Shown here in pieces: positions 6,536 to 14,920 of a DNA stretch of 26,039 bases. Made by a program: the position numbers and the translations under genes. The notes beneath the pieces were generated by a model. It saw only the letters and a program-made list of their open reading frames with translations, was not told where the DNA came from and did not search any database. How positions within the stretch are numbered: the stretch's first letter is position 1; every line of letters begins with the position of its first letter. Source of the DNA: SYIM01 sp039800325 (GTDB lineage Bacteria; Pseudomonadota; Gammaproteobacteria; Burkholderiales; Burkholderiaceae_E). The DNA is taken from assembly GCA_039800325.1 (NCBI GenBank), contig JBDLQY010000218.1, positions 1 through 26,039 on the forward strand, given 5' to 3'.

Positions 6536-8662
6536 TCAGGCAGCTTGTGCGGCAACTTCAAGCTCTGCGGTGGGTAGTTCAAAGCGGGCTCGTAGTCCGC
6601 CCGTCTCACCCGGCTCCAACCACAGTCGTCCCTCATGAGACTCGACGATCGAGCGGCAGATATTCAGGCCGATTCCCATGCCCTCGGTCTTGGTGGTGAA
6701 AAAGGGTTCGAACAGGCGTTGGCGAGCCTGCTCGCTAAGGCCACTGCCGCGATCGGTGACTTCGAACAGCACCTTGCCGCCGATGGCGCGCGCGCGTAGT
6801 TGAACTTGCTGACGCGATGATGCGCCCGAAGCTTCGCGCGTAGCTTCAATCGCATTCTTGAGCAGATTAACCAGCACTTGCTGGATGAGAATGGGATCAA
6901 CATTCAGCACTGGAAGATCGCGGCCCATATCGGTCACGATACGCAGCCGGTGACGTTTCGCATCAAACTCGACCAGACCGATGGCTTCATCAACGATATC
7001 GGCGACCGTACACAGGCGCCGTTCGGGCTGGCTGCGTTTGACGAAGTTGCGAATACGCCGGATCACCTCGGCGGCGCGCTCGGCCTGCGCTGCGGTTTTG
7101 TCCAGCGCCTCAATCAACGCTTCGGGATCAATGCTGCGACCGGCTGCTTTGGCACTGCGGATGCGTGCCGACAGACCCATGCAGTAGTTTCCGATGGCTG
7201 TCAGAGGCTGATTGAGCTCATGTGCCAGCGACGAGGCCATTTCGCCCATAGTGACCAGGCGCGAGGTCTGTTGCAGCTTCAGCTGCTGCTGACGTGCATG
7301 CTCTTCGGTCTCACGGCGCGCGGTTATATCTGTAGCCACCAGCATTTGCACCGGGCGGCCGTCAACCCAGCGAATCTCGCGCGAGCGCAGCTCAAACCAG
7401 CGATTGAGTCCGACGTGGAAGACCTCATTAGAGGCGGCTTCGGCGCTCGCCCGCAACAGCGTGTCGTGCCCGATGCCGGTGGTACCGAACAGTAGTCGGT
7501 ACATACGGTTGGCAAACAGCAGCTCGGGCGATTCGGTGGCTGGCGCCTCGGCTAGGCTTAGCACGGATACGGATGCATCAAGTTCTTCAAGCACGGTGGT
7601 GAAGCGCTCATGCGCCGAGGCAAGCGCTTCGCGAATACGCTTGGGCTCGGTGATGTCGGCCACTGAGGTCATCCAGCCGGTATGCCGACCGCTGCGATCG
7701 ATCAGGGGCGACACGTACATCCGTACATCGAGCAGGGCGCCGTCACGCCTTTGCACCTGGACTTCAATGCCACTGGTGGGGGCATTGCCGGCCAGCACCT
7801 GCTCTAAATAAGCAAGATGGATTTCTTCATCGCCGGATGGCCAGTACGGGTAGGGCGGAATAGAGCCCACCAGTTCATCCTCGGTGAAATCAACCAGCTG
7901 GCAGAAGGCTCGGTTGACATAGGTAATGCGTCCCTGCAGGTCAAAGGCGCGCATACCCGTGAGAATCGAGTCTTCCATAGCCTGTCGAAAGGAGCTCTCG
8001 GCGGCCAATGCTGCCTCGGCCTTGCGACGCTCGGTAGTGTCGTGGCCCACCGCGTGCAAGAGACGCGGATGAGCCCTGGAGTCTTTTCGAATTGACCATT
8101 GCATCCAGCGCCATTCCTTGTGTGCGCCGTCATCAGCTGGGGTCAATGGCGCCGGCAGAAAGCGCGCTTCGAAACTGGCCACGGCTTGAGCAGAGCCCGC
8201 GACTTCGGCAATGGAAGCAGCTACCAGGTTGCGATCGTCAGGGTGCGCCCGGTCAATCAGGCGGGTGGATGAGCCGTCGGGCGAGAAGAACCGTTCGAAG
8301 GCCGGGTTGCCACGCTCGAGCGCGCCGTCGGGGCCGAGAATGCACAAGGGGTCGGGCGAGAGGGTAAACAGGCGATCGCGTTCGAGTTCGGCGGCCAGTC
8401 GGCGCTGGGCGTGACGCCCCAATAGCATCAGGGCGATGAAGATGGCTACTGCCAGACCGACCACTGCGGCCTCAAGTGGATGCTCAAACAGCGCGCCGGT
8501 CAGGCGGCCGGGCTGCGCGGGGACGATTCGTTGCGCAGCCCACAGAAAGCTGCCCACGAGCAGTACAAATGCACCCATGGCAATACCGTGCGTGATGGTG
8601 AACCAGCGAACCGCTCGAAGGGTGCTGGGCTGCCGAATAGACACGGACTTGAGCATTGTCAT
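6536..8662 (-). CDS. Membrane PAS-domain sensor histidine kinase (FixL/DctB-like core)
   Basis: This is a 708-residue kinase, partner of the FixJ-like regulator. Two membrane segments (about 24-46 and 62-82) enclose only a very short periplasmic loop, so sensing is probably cytoplasmic or in the membrane. Three PAS-like units follow: about 95-215 (CILGPDGALERGNPAFERFF), 222-345 (ILTGMRAFDLQGRITYVNRAF, ending SVADITEPKR) and 350-455 (ending VATDITARRE). The DHp helix has H481 in MASSLAHELNQPLTAI. The ATPase domain has LVNLLKNAIEA, VTDRGSGLS, FEPFFTTKTEGMGIGL. No clear Shine-Dalgarno precedes the ATG at 8662. A heme-binding PAS cannot be claimed from sequence. It is divergent from aceE across a 136-base gap containing a palindrome. 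Confidence 0.92.
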   Translation of the reverse strand: MTMLKSVSIRQPSTLRAVRWFTITHGIAMGAFVLLVGSFLWAAQRIVPAQPGRLTGALFEHPLEAAVVGLAVAIFIALMLLGRHAQRRLAAELERDRLFTLSPDPLCILGPDGALERGNPAFERFFSPDGSSTRLIDRAHPDDRNLVAASIAEVAGSAQAVASFEARFLPAPLTPADDGAHKEWRWMQWSIRKDSRAHPRLLHAVGHDTTERRKAEAALAAESSFRQAMEDSILTGMRAFDLQGRITYVNRAFCQLVDFTEDELVGSIPPYPYWPSGDEEIHLAYLEQVLAGNAPTSGIEVQVQRRDGALLDVRMYVSPLIDRSGRHTGWMTSVADITEPKRIREALASAHERFTTVLEELDASVSVLSLAEAPATESPELLFANRMYRLLFGTTGIGHDTLLRASAEAASNEVFHVGLNRWFELRSREIRWVDGRPVQMLVATDITARRETEEHARQQQLKLQQTSRLVTMGEMASSLAHELNQPLTAIGNYCMGLSARIRSAKAAGRSIDPEALIEALDKTAAQAERAAEVIRRIRNFVKRSQPERRLCTVADIVDEAIGLVEFDAKRHRLRIVTDMGRDLPVLNVDPILIQQVLVNLLKNAIEATREASGASSRQQVQLRARAIGGKVLFEVTDRGSGLSEQARQRLFEPFFTTKTEGMGIGLNICRSIVESHEGRLWLEPGETGGLRARFELPTAELEVAAQAA

Positions 8663-8705
8663 GGGTCGAGTTTAGGGATGTCCCTGCAACAAGTCTATAT
8701 TTTAC

Positions 8706-8730
8706 ATAGTGAAAACAAATTTCTCACTAT
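8706..8730. promoter_or_regulatory. 25-bp imperfect palindrome, candidate operator between the kinase gene and aceE
   Basis: ATAGTGA (8706-8712) and TCACTAT (8724-8730) are perfect inverted arms around an 11-base A/T-rich spacer; two further bases pair after one mismatch. The site lies just upstream of the predicted aceE -35 and 44 bases before the kinase start on the other strand, so one bound dimer could affect both. I do not recognise a regulator with this site. Confidence 0.55.
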
Positions 8731-8741
8731 AAAAATTTTTC

Positions 8742-8770
8742 TTGCGCTTTAAATGACCGCTTTCTAGAAT
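8742..8770 (+). promoter_or_regulatory. Predicted aceE operon promoter
   Basis: TTGCGC (8742-8747) and TAGAAT (8765-8770) are exactly 17 bases apart, giving a start near 8777 and a leader of about 20 bases. The weak -35 next to an upstream palindrome fits an activator-dependent promoter. The 8-mer TCTAGAAT (8763-8770) recurs at the predicted dctP promoter. Confidence 0.5.
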
Positions 8771-8798
8771 GTTCAAAACATTTCGTCAGGAGACTCAG

Positions 8799-11510
8799 AT
8801 GTCTGCCGTTCCCAGCCAACTGCCAGCCGCCAACGACCCGGCGGATCATGACGCGCTCGAAACCCAGGAGTGGCTGGACGCCCTGGAGGCGGTCATCGAT
8901 CGCGAGGGGCCTCAGCGGGCGCACTTTTTACTAGAGCGCATGATCGACGTCGCGCGTCGCAGTGGCGCCTTTATTCCATTCTCGGCCAGTACGGCTTACG
9001 TCAACACGATTCCCACTCAGCTGGAAGCGCGTTCACCCGGCAACGCCGAGTTTGAGGAGCGTATCCGCTCGTTCGTGCGCTGGAATGCCATGGCCATGGT
9101 GGTCAGGGCTAATCGCCATAACCCGCCTGACGGCGGTGATCTTGGCGGGCACATCGCCTCGTTTGCGTCGCTGGCCACCATGATTGGTGCTGGCATGAAC
9201 CACTTTTGGCATGCGCCCACCGATACCCATGGCGGTGACCTGGTGTATTTCCAGGGGCATGTGGCGCCAGGCATTTACGCCCGTGCCTTTGTGGAAGGGC
9301 GTCTGACCGAGGCGCAGCTTGAGAACTTCCGGCAAGAGGTCGATGGCAAGGGCTTGTCGTCTTATCCGCATCCCAAACTGATGCCCGACTTCTGGCAGTT
9401 TCCGACGGTATCCATGGGTCTTGGGCCATTGATGGCGATTTATCAGGCTCGCTTCCTGAAGTATCTGCATGCCCGGGGTATTGCCGATACCAGTCAGCGC
9501 AAAGTCTGGGTGTTCTGTGGCGATGGCGAAATGGATGAGCCCGAGTCGCTGGGCGCCATCGGACTGGCTGCCCGGGAAAAGCTCGATAACCTCATCTTCG
9601 TCGTTAACTGCAATCTGCAGCGGCTGGATGGCCCGGTGCGCGGCAATGGCAAGATCATCCAAGAGCTTGAGGGTGAATTTCGCGGCTCGGGCTGGAATGT
9701 TCTCAAACTGATTTGGGGCTCGTACTGGGACGCGCTGCTGGCCCGTGATCGCGATGGCATTCTGCAGCGCATTATGGAAGAAACCGTCGACGGCGAGTAC
9801 CAAGCCTATAAGGCTAACGATGGGGCATTTGTGCGTAAGCACTTCTTTGGCAAGCACCCCAAGCTGCTCGAGATGGTGTCGCGCATGACTGATGACGATA
9901 TCTGGCGCCTGAATCGGGGTGGCCATGATCCGCACAAGGTGTATGCGGCTTTTCATGCGGCGATTAATCACCAGGGGCAGCCCACGGTCATTCTGGCCAA
10001 GACGGTCAAGGGCTACGGCATGGGTAGGGCGGGCGAGGCCAAGAATCCCACGCATCAGCTGAAAAAACTCGACAATGAATCGATCCGCGAGTTCCGCGAT
10101 CGCTTCAATATTCCCATTCCCGATGATCAGCTTGAATCCGTGCCGTTTTTTAGACCGGCCGACGATGCGCCCGAGATGCAATACATGCACGAGCGTCGTC
10201 GCGCTCTGGGCGGCTATCTGCCGCAGCGGCGTCGTCAGTCCGATGAGCAGCTGACGGTACCCGGACTTGATGTGTTTCAGGCCATGCTTGAGCCTACCAG
10301 TGAGGGCCGTGAAATCTCCACGACGCAGGCCTTTGTCCGTTTGCTGACCGCGCTCACGCGGGATAAGTCACTAGGTCAGCGCGTGGTACCCATCGTGCCC
10401 GACGAGGCACGGACCTTCGGCATGGAGGGCATGTTCAGGCAGCTGGGTATCTATGCGCCCGAGGGTCAGAAGTACACGCCGGTCGACAAAGACCAGGTGA
10501 TGTACTACCGCGAAGATAAGGCGGGTCAGATTCTGGAAGAGGGCATTAACGAGGCGGGTGCTTTCAGTTCCTGGATTGCGGCGGCCACGTCATACTCGAC
10601 CAACAACCGGGTGATGATTCCCTTTTACATCTACTACTCAATGTTTGGCTTTCAACGTATTGGCGATCTTGCTTGGGCTGCAGGCGACATGCAGGCGCGC
10701 GGGTTTCTGCTGGGCGCAACGTCGGGTCGCACCACGCTGAATGGCGAGGGCCTGCAGCACGAAGACGGGCACAGCCATATTCTCGCAGCCACCATCCCCA
10801 ATTGCGTTTCGTACGATCCCACGTTTGCGCACGAGCTTGCGGTCATCATGCATGAGGGACTGCGCCGCATGGTGGGCGAGCAGCAGAATGTCTTCTACTA
10901 CATCACCGTAATGAATGAGAATTACGCTCATCCGGGGCTGCGTAAAGGTGATGAGGCGGGCATTATCAAGGGTGGTTATCGTTTGCGCGATGGCAAAGCG
11001 GGGCTTACTAAGCGTGTTCAGTTACTGGGGTCCGGTACGATTTTGCGTGAGGTGATCGCGGCCGCCGAAATGCTGGAAGCTGACTGGGGTATTGCAGGTG
11101 ACGTCTACAGCATCACCAGCTTTACCGAGCTGCGTCGCGATGGGCTCGATGTTGAGCGGCACAATCTGCTTCACCCGGGCGACAAACCGCGCAAGGCCTT
11201 CATTAACAGCCTGCTCGAAAACACCGAGGGCCCCATCGTGGCGGCCACCGACTACATGAAGCTGTTCGCTGATCAGATCCGGCCCTTTATGCCCAAAGGA
11301 CGTGACTACCGCGTGCTGGGTACTGATGGGTTTGGCCGTTCTGACTTTCGCGCGCGGCTGCGTGAGCATTTTGAAGTTGACCGCCGCTTTGTAGTGCTGG
11401 CTGCTCTGCGTTCGCTGGCCGATGACGGCGCTATTCCGGTCAAGAAGGTAGCTGAGGCCATCAAGAAGTACGGGATAGACCCCGACAAGGCCAACCCCCA
11501 TTACGCCTGA
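8799..11510 (+). CDS. aceE: Pyruvate dehydrogenase E1 component, homodimeric type
   Basis: The enzyme decarboxylates pyruvate with thiamine diphosphate and transfers the acetyl group to lipoyl-E2. From ATG 8799 it is 903 residues, close to the usual 885-900 of the homodimeric alpha2 form. AGGAG at 8788-8792, six bases upstream, favours this start over the in-frame ATG at 8769, which lies inside the predicted -10. The ThDP/Mg motif starts at GDG 241-243 (VFCGDGEMDEPES) and ends in VVNCN near 270. The pyrimidine-binding middle domain includes GISEAG-like EGINEAGAFSSWIAAATSY, and DGEGLQHEDGHS matches the flexible active-site loops of this class. It is the first gene of aceE-aceF-lpdA, with 11 bases to aceF. 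Confidence 0.98.
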   Translation: MSAVPSQLPAANDPADHDALETQEWLDALEAVIDREGPQRAHFLLERMIDVARRSGAFIPFSASTAYVNTIPTQLEARSPGNAEFEERIRSFVRWNAMAMVVRANRHNPPDGGDLGGHIASFASLATMIGAGMNHFWHAPTDTHGGDLVYFQGHVAPGIYARAFVEGRLTEAQLENFRQEVDGKGLSSYPHPKLMPDFWQFPTVSMGLGPLMAIYQARFLKYLHARGIADTSQRKVWVFCGDGEMDEPESLGAIGLAAREKLDNLIFVVNCNLQRLDGPVRGNGKIIQELEGEFRGSGWNVLKLIWGSYWDALLARDRDGILQRIMEETVDGEYQAYKANDGAFVRKHFFGKHPKLLEMVSRMTDDDIWRLNRGGHDPHKVYAAFHAAINHQGQPTVILAKTVKGYGMGRAGEAKNPTHQLKKLDNESIREFRDRFNIPIPDDQLESVPFFRPADDAPEMQYMHERRRALGGYLPQRRRQSDEQLTVPGLDVFQAMLEPTSEGREISTTQAFVRLLTALTRDKSLGQRVVPIVPDEARTFGMEGMFRQLGIYAPEGQKYTPVDKDQVMYYREDKAGQILEEGINEAGAFSSWIAAATSYSTNNRVMIPFYIYYSMFGFQRIGDLAWAAGDMQARGFLLGATSGRTTLNGEGLQHEDGHSHILAATIPNCVSYDPTFAHELAVIMHEGLRRMVGEQQNVFYYITVMNENYAHPGLRKGDEAGIIKGGYRLRDGKAGLTKRVQLLGSGTILREVIAAAEMLEADWGIAGDVYSITSFTELRRDGLDVERHNLLHPGDKPRKAFINSLLENTEGPIVAATDYMKLFADQIRPFMPKGRDYRVLGTDGFGRSDFRARLREHFEVDRRFVVLAALRSLADDGAIPVKKVAEAIKKYGIDPDKANPHYA

Positions 11511-11521
11511 GTGAGCCCGAC

Positions 11522-12925
11522 ATGAGTCAACCCATTGAAGTACACGTACCTGACATCGGCGACTTCGCCGAGGTTGAGGTCATTGAAATTCTGGTCAAGC
11601 CTGGTGACACCATTGCGGCCGAGCAATCGCTGGTCACGGTTGAGTCTGATAAGGCCTCCATGGAGATTCCCAGCTCGGCCGCGGGTGTGGTTCGCGAACT
11701 GCGGATAAAACTGGGCGACAAGGTCTCCAAAGGCAGCCTGCTACTCATGCTTGAGCCAGCTGGGTCAGCGGCCTCAGTGGCAGGTGCTGCGCCGTCCGCA
11801 AGCGCGCCGGTTGCCCCAGCGCCGGTCGCGGCAGTACCGACACCGGCCCCGGCGTCTGTTGCGCCGCCAGTGGCGGCGGCGGTCGCAGTGCCCGCGTTGA
11901 CAGCCGCAGCAGTCTCGACAGCTCCGGCATCGGCGGTTTCCAGTGGCGCGTCAGCGTCGCCCACGGCCGCCCTGGGCGGCGCGCCCGATCACGCGGTCAA
12001 ACCACACGCCTCGCCGTCGGTTCGGCGGTTTGCGCGCGAGCTGGGCGTCGACCTAGCACAGGTGCGTGGTACGGGGCCCAAGCAGCGCATCCTTCAGTCC
12101 GATGTGCAGACCTGGATCAAAGAGACCCTGGCGCGGGCTGCCTTGGGCTCAGCCGCAGCATCGACATCGGTCGCAGGCGACTCGGGAGCCGGGCTGGGAC
12201 TTATCGCCTGGCCTAAAGTTGACTTCGCCAAGTTTGGATCCATTGAGCGGCAGCCCCGCTCGCGCATCAAGAAGCTTTCGGCGGCGAATCTGCATCGTAA
12301 CTGGGTGATGATTCCGCATGTCACCAATCACGACGACGCCGACATTACCGAGCTCGAAGCGTTTCGCGTCAGACTTAACGAAGAGCACGCCAAGTCGGGT
12401 GTCAAGGTGACCATGCTGGCCTTCCTGATCAAGGCCTGCGTGTCGGCGCTTAAGAAGTTTCCTGAGTTCAATGCCTCGCTCGATGGCGATGATCTCGTGC
12501 TTAAGCGGCACTATCACATCGGTTTTGCAGCCGACACCCCTAACGGCCTGGTAGTGCCGGTCATTCGTGATGCCGACCAGAAGGGCATCCTGCAGCTGGC
12601 CCGCGAAAGCGCTGAGCTGGCGGCCAAGGCTCGCGATGGCAAGCTCTCGCCCGCTGATATGCAGGGCGGAACCTTCTCGATCTCGAGCCTGGGCGGTATC
12701 GGGGGTACCTACTTCACGCCCATCATTAACGCGCCTGAGGTTGCCATTTTGGGGGTGTGCCGCTCGAGCACACGGCCTGTGTGGAACGGGCAATCGTTCG
12801 AACCTCGCCTGATGCTGCCGCTCTCCCTGTCATGGGATCACCGCGTCATTGACGGTGCGGCTGCGGCGCGCTTCAACGTTTATCTCGCCCAGCTGCTCGC
12901 CGATTTTCGGCGCGTGATGCTGTAA
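11522..12925 (+). CDS. aceF: Pyruvate dehydrogenase E2, dihydrolipoyl acetyltransferase (one lipoyl domain)
   Basis: E2 forms the core of the complex and passes acetyl groups to CoA. The 467 residues divide into one lipoyl domain (about 4-77; K44 in VTVESDKASMEIP is the lipoylated lysine), a long Ala/Pro/Val linker (about 80-160), a peripheral-subunit-binding domain (about 162-200; SPSVRRFARELGVDL, GTGPKQRILQSDV), a second linker, and the catalytic domain (about 240-467) ending in SLSWDHRVIDGAAAARF, where His is catalytic. Escherichia coli AceF has three lipoyl domains, so one is a reduction, partly offset by the extra lipoyl domain on the neighbouring E3. It sits between aceE (11 bases) and lpdA (25 bases) in one operon. 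Confidence 0.98.
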   Translation: MSQPIEVHVPDIGDFAEVEVIEILVKPGDTIAAEQSLVTVESDKASMEIPSSAAGVVRELRIKLGDKVSKGSLLLMLEPAGSAASVAGAAPSASAPVAPAPVAAVPTPAPASVAPPVAAAVAVPALTAAAVSTAPASAVSSGASASPTAALGGAPDHAVKPHASPSVRRFARELGVDLAQVRGTGPKQRILQSDVQTWIKETLARAALGSAAASTSVAGDSGAGLGLIAWPKVDFAKFGSIERQPRSRIKKLSAANLHRNWVMIPHVTNHDDADITELEAFRVRLNEEHAKSGVKVTMLAFLIKACVSALKKFPEFNASLDGDDLVLKRHYHIGFAADTPNGLVVPVIRDADQKGILQLARESAELAAKARDGKLSPADMQGGTFSISSLGGIGGTYFTPIINAPEVAILGVCRSSTRPVWNGQSFEPRLMLPLSLSWDHRVIDGAAAARFNVYLAQLLADFRRVML

Positions 12926-12950
12926 TCGCCCGCAGCCGGAAGGATTGAGC

Positions 12951-14780
12951 ATGAGTCAGACCATCGATGTGCCGGTGCCCGACATTGGCGATTTCAGTGA
13001 TGTCGAAGTGATCGAGCTGTTGGTCAAGCCGGGCGACAGCATTCGTGCCGAGCAAAGCATCGTCACGGTCGAGTCCGATAAGGCCTCCATGGAGATTCCA
13101 TCGCCGATGGCGGGGGTCGTGCGTACCCTGCACGTCAAGCTGGGCGACAAGGTGTCCAAAGGCTCGCCCATGATGGTTCTTGAGGTGGGCAGCAACACGG
13201 TTTCGGCAGCGGCTCCTGCCCCGGCGGCAAGCCCTGCTATGGCGGCTCCTCCTGCCGTGGCCTCGCCAGCCAAGGCCGCTCCCGCGGCGGCTATGCCCGT
13301 GGCACCCGTACCCGTACCTGTCTCGTCCTATCAGGGTCCGGTCGATGTGCAGTGTCAGATGCTGGTGCTGGGTGCCGGACCGGGGGGCTATTCGGCGGCC
13401 TTCCGTGCAGCCGATCTCGGTATGGATACCGTTCTGGTTGAGCGCTTCAGCACGCTGGGCGGTGTGTGCCTGAATGTGGGCTGCATTCCCTCCAAAGCCC
13501 TGCTGCATGTGGCCGCTGTTATCGATGAGACACGTCACTTTGAAGCCCTGGGCGTAAGCTTTGGCAAGCCGTCCATTGACATCAATAAGTTGCGTGCGCA
13601 CAAAGAGGCTGTCATCGCCAAGCTCACGGGCGGTCTGGCGGGTATGGCCAAGGCGCGTAAGGTGAACGTGGTGCGTGGCGAGGGGCGCTTCATTGATGCC
13701 CATCATCTCGAGCTTGACTGCACTGAGGGCACGGGCCGCAAACCCAACGGTCAGAAGAAGATTATCCGGTTTGAGCAGGCCATCATCGCGGCCGGATCTG
13801 CGCCGGTTCGATTGCCTTTCCTGCCGGACGACCCGCGCGTGGTCGACTCAACCGGTGCGCTCGAGCTGACCGCCGTGCCCAAACGTATGCTGGTCATCGG
13901 TGGGGGCATCATTGGGCTTGAGATGGCCACGGTCTACTCCACGCTGGGCGCGCGTATTGAGGTCGTTGAGATGATGGATGGGCTCATGGCCGGCGCTGAT
14001 CGTGATCTGGTCAAGGTCTGGCAGAAGCACAACGAACCGCGCTTCGATAAGGTGATGTTGAAAACCAAGACTGTACAGGCTGAGGCGACCGTCGAGGGTA
14101 TTCGGGTGTGGTTTGAGGGCGAACAGGCGCCCGCGGAACCCCAGGTTTACGACCTTGTTCTCTCGGCGGTGGGACGCAGTCCCAACGGCCGGCTGATCGC
14201 TGCCGACCGGGCAGGTGTGGCTGTGTCCGATCGTGGGTTCATCTCGGTCGATCAACAGATGCGAACCAATGTGCCGCACATCTTCGCCATTGGTGACATC
14301 GTCGGCCAGCCCATGCTGGCGCACAAAGCGGTGCATGAGGGCCATGTGGCGGCTGAAGCAGCAGCAGGTCAGAAGAGTTTCTTCGATGCGCGGGTGATCC
14401 CGTCCGTGGCCTACACGGACCCCGAGGTCGCGTGGGTCGGCCTCACAGAAGACGAGGCCCGTCGGCAGGGTATCAAGGTGGGTAAGGCGGTATTTCCCTG
14501 GGCGGCCTCAGGCCGGGCAATTGCCAATGGTCGTGACGAGGGTTTTACCAAGCTGTTGTTCGATGAGGAAACCCATCGCTGTGTGGGCGGAGCCATTGTC
14601 GGTACTCATGCGGGCGACATGATTGGTGAAGTCGCCTTGGCTATCGAGATGGGCGCAGACCCCGTCGATATTGGGCGCACCATCCATCCGCACCCCACGC
14701 TGGGTGAGTCGATCGGTATGGCGGCTGAGGTCTTCGAAGGCGTCTGTACTGATTTGCCGCCGCCACGTCGCAAGGGCTAA
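12951..14780 (+). CDS. lpdA: Dihydrolipoyl dehydrogenase (E3) with N-terminal lipoyl domain
   Basis: E3 reoxidises dihydrolipoamide with FAD and NAD+. ATG 12951 is preceded by GGAAGGA (12938-12944), six bases away; an upstream in-frame TTG at 12945 is less likely. From here it is 609 residues, about 130 longer than plain E3, because of a lipoyl domain (about 4-77, K44) plus an Ala/Pro linker (about 80-130). The flavoprotein part has LVLGAGPGGYSAAFRAADLG for FAD, the redox disulfide C173/C178 in GGVCLNVGCIPSKALLH, an NAD site LVIGGGIIGLEMATVYSTLG, and the catalytic H581/E586 pair in IHPHPTLGES. A lipoyl-E3 fusion of this kind is known in Ralstonia PdhL and in Neisseria. It ends the complex operon. 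Confidence 0.97.
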   Translation: MSQTIDVPVPDIGDFSDVEVIELLVKPGDSIRAEQSIVTVESDKASMEIPSPMAGVVRTLHVKLGDKVSKGSPMMVLEVGSNTVSAAAPAPAASPAMAAPPAVASPAKAAPAAAMPVAPVPVPVSSYQGPVDVQCQMLVLGAGPGGYSAAFRAADLGMDTVLVERFSTLGGVCLNVGCIPSKALLHVAAVIDETRHFEALGVSFGKPSIDINKLRAHKEAVIAKLTGGLAGMAKARKVNVVRGEGRFIDAHHLELDCTEGTGRKPNGQKKIIRFEQAIIAAGSAPVRLPFLPDDPRVVDSTGALELTAVPKRMLVIGGGIIGLEMATVYSTLGARIEVVEMMDGLMAGADRDLVKVWQKHNEPRFDKVMLKTKTVQAEATVEGIRVWFEGEQAPAEPQVYDLVLSAVGRSPNGRLIAADRAGVAVSDRGFISVDQQMRTNVPHIFAIGDIVGQPMLAHKAVHEGHVAAEAAAGQKSFFDARVIPSVAYTDPEVAWVGLTEDEARRQGIKVGKAVFPWAASGRAIANGRDEGFTKLLFDEETHRCVGGAIVGTHAGDMIGEVALAIEMGADPVDIGRTIHPHPTLGESIGMAAEVFEGVCTDLPPPRRKG

Positions 14781-14782
14781 GA

Positions 14783-14801
14783 CCTCGGGTTTCCCCCGGG
14801 G
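14783..14801 (+). terminator. Weak terminator-like hairpin after lpdA
   Basis: CCTCGGG and CCCGGGG form a 7-bp stem with one U-G pair and a 5-base loop, three bases past the lpdA stop. Only scattered T residues follow, so termination would be partial. Confidence 0.4.
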
Positions 14802-14819
14802 CCTAGGGTTTATACGGGT

Positions 14820-14846
14820 TTGACGCCGGGTTTCTACGTCTAGAAT
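14820..14846 (+). promoter_or_regulatory. Possible dctP promoter
   Basis: TTGACG (14820-14825) and TAGAAT (14841-14846) have a short 15-base spacer. Both boxes are good but the spacing is suboptimal, so expression could be weak or need an activator. The start would fall near 14853, leaving a leader of about 68 bases. Confidence 0.4.
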
Positions 14847-14861
14847 CGAAAGGTTCAGGAT

Positions 14862-14883
14862 CGCCCGCCGAGGGCGGCGTTTT
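14862..14883 (+). terminator. GC-rich hairpin with T-run in the dctP leader: terminator or attenuator
   Basis: CGCC plus GCC pair with GGC plus GGCG (14862-14879), with one bulged C and the 3-base loop GAG, and TTTT follows at 14880-14883. It lies downstream of the only promoter-like boxes in the gap and 37 bases before dctP. It may stop operon read-through or attenuate dctP. Confidence 0.5.
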
Positions 14884-14920
14884 CTGGCGCAGTTTCAATA
14901 AACCCCTTGGAGACATTCGT

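Noticed and set aside
9033..10190. Open minus-strand frame of 385 codons
   Set aside because: It lies wholly within aceE and is a by-product of GC-rich codon use; aceE motifs are intact in the sense frame.
12873..13706. Open minus-strand frame of 277 codons rich in His, Arg and Gly
   Set aside because: It is the complement of the lpdA lipoyl domain and Ala/Pro linker; low complexity keeps it open.
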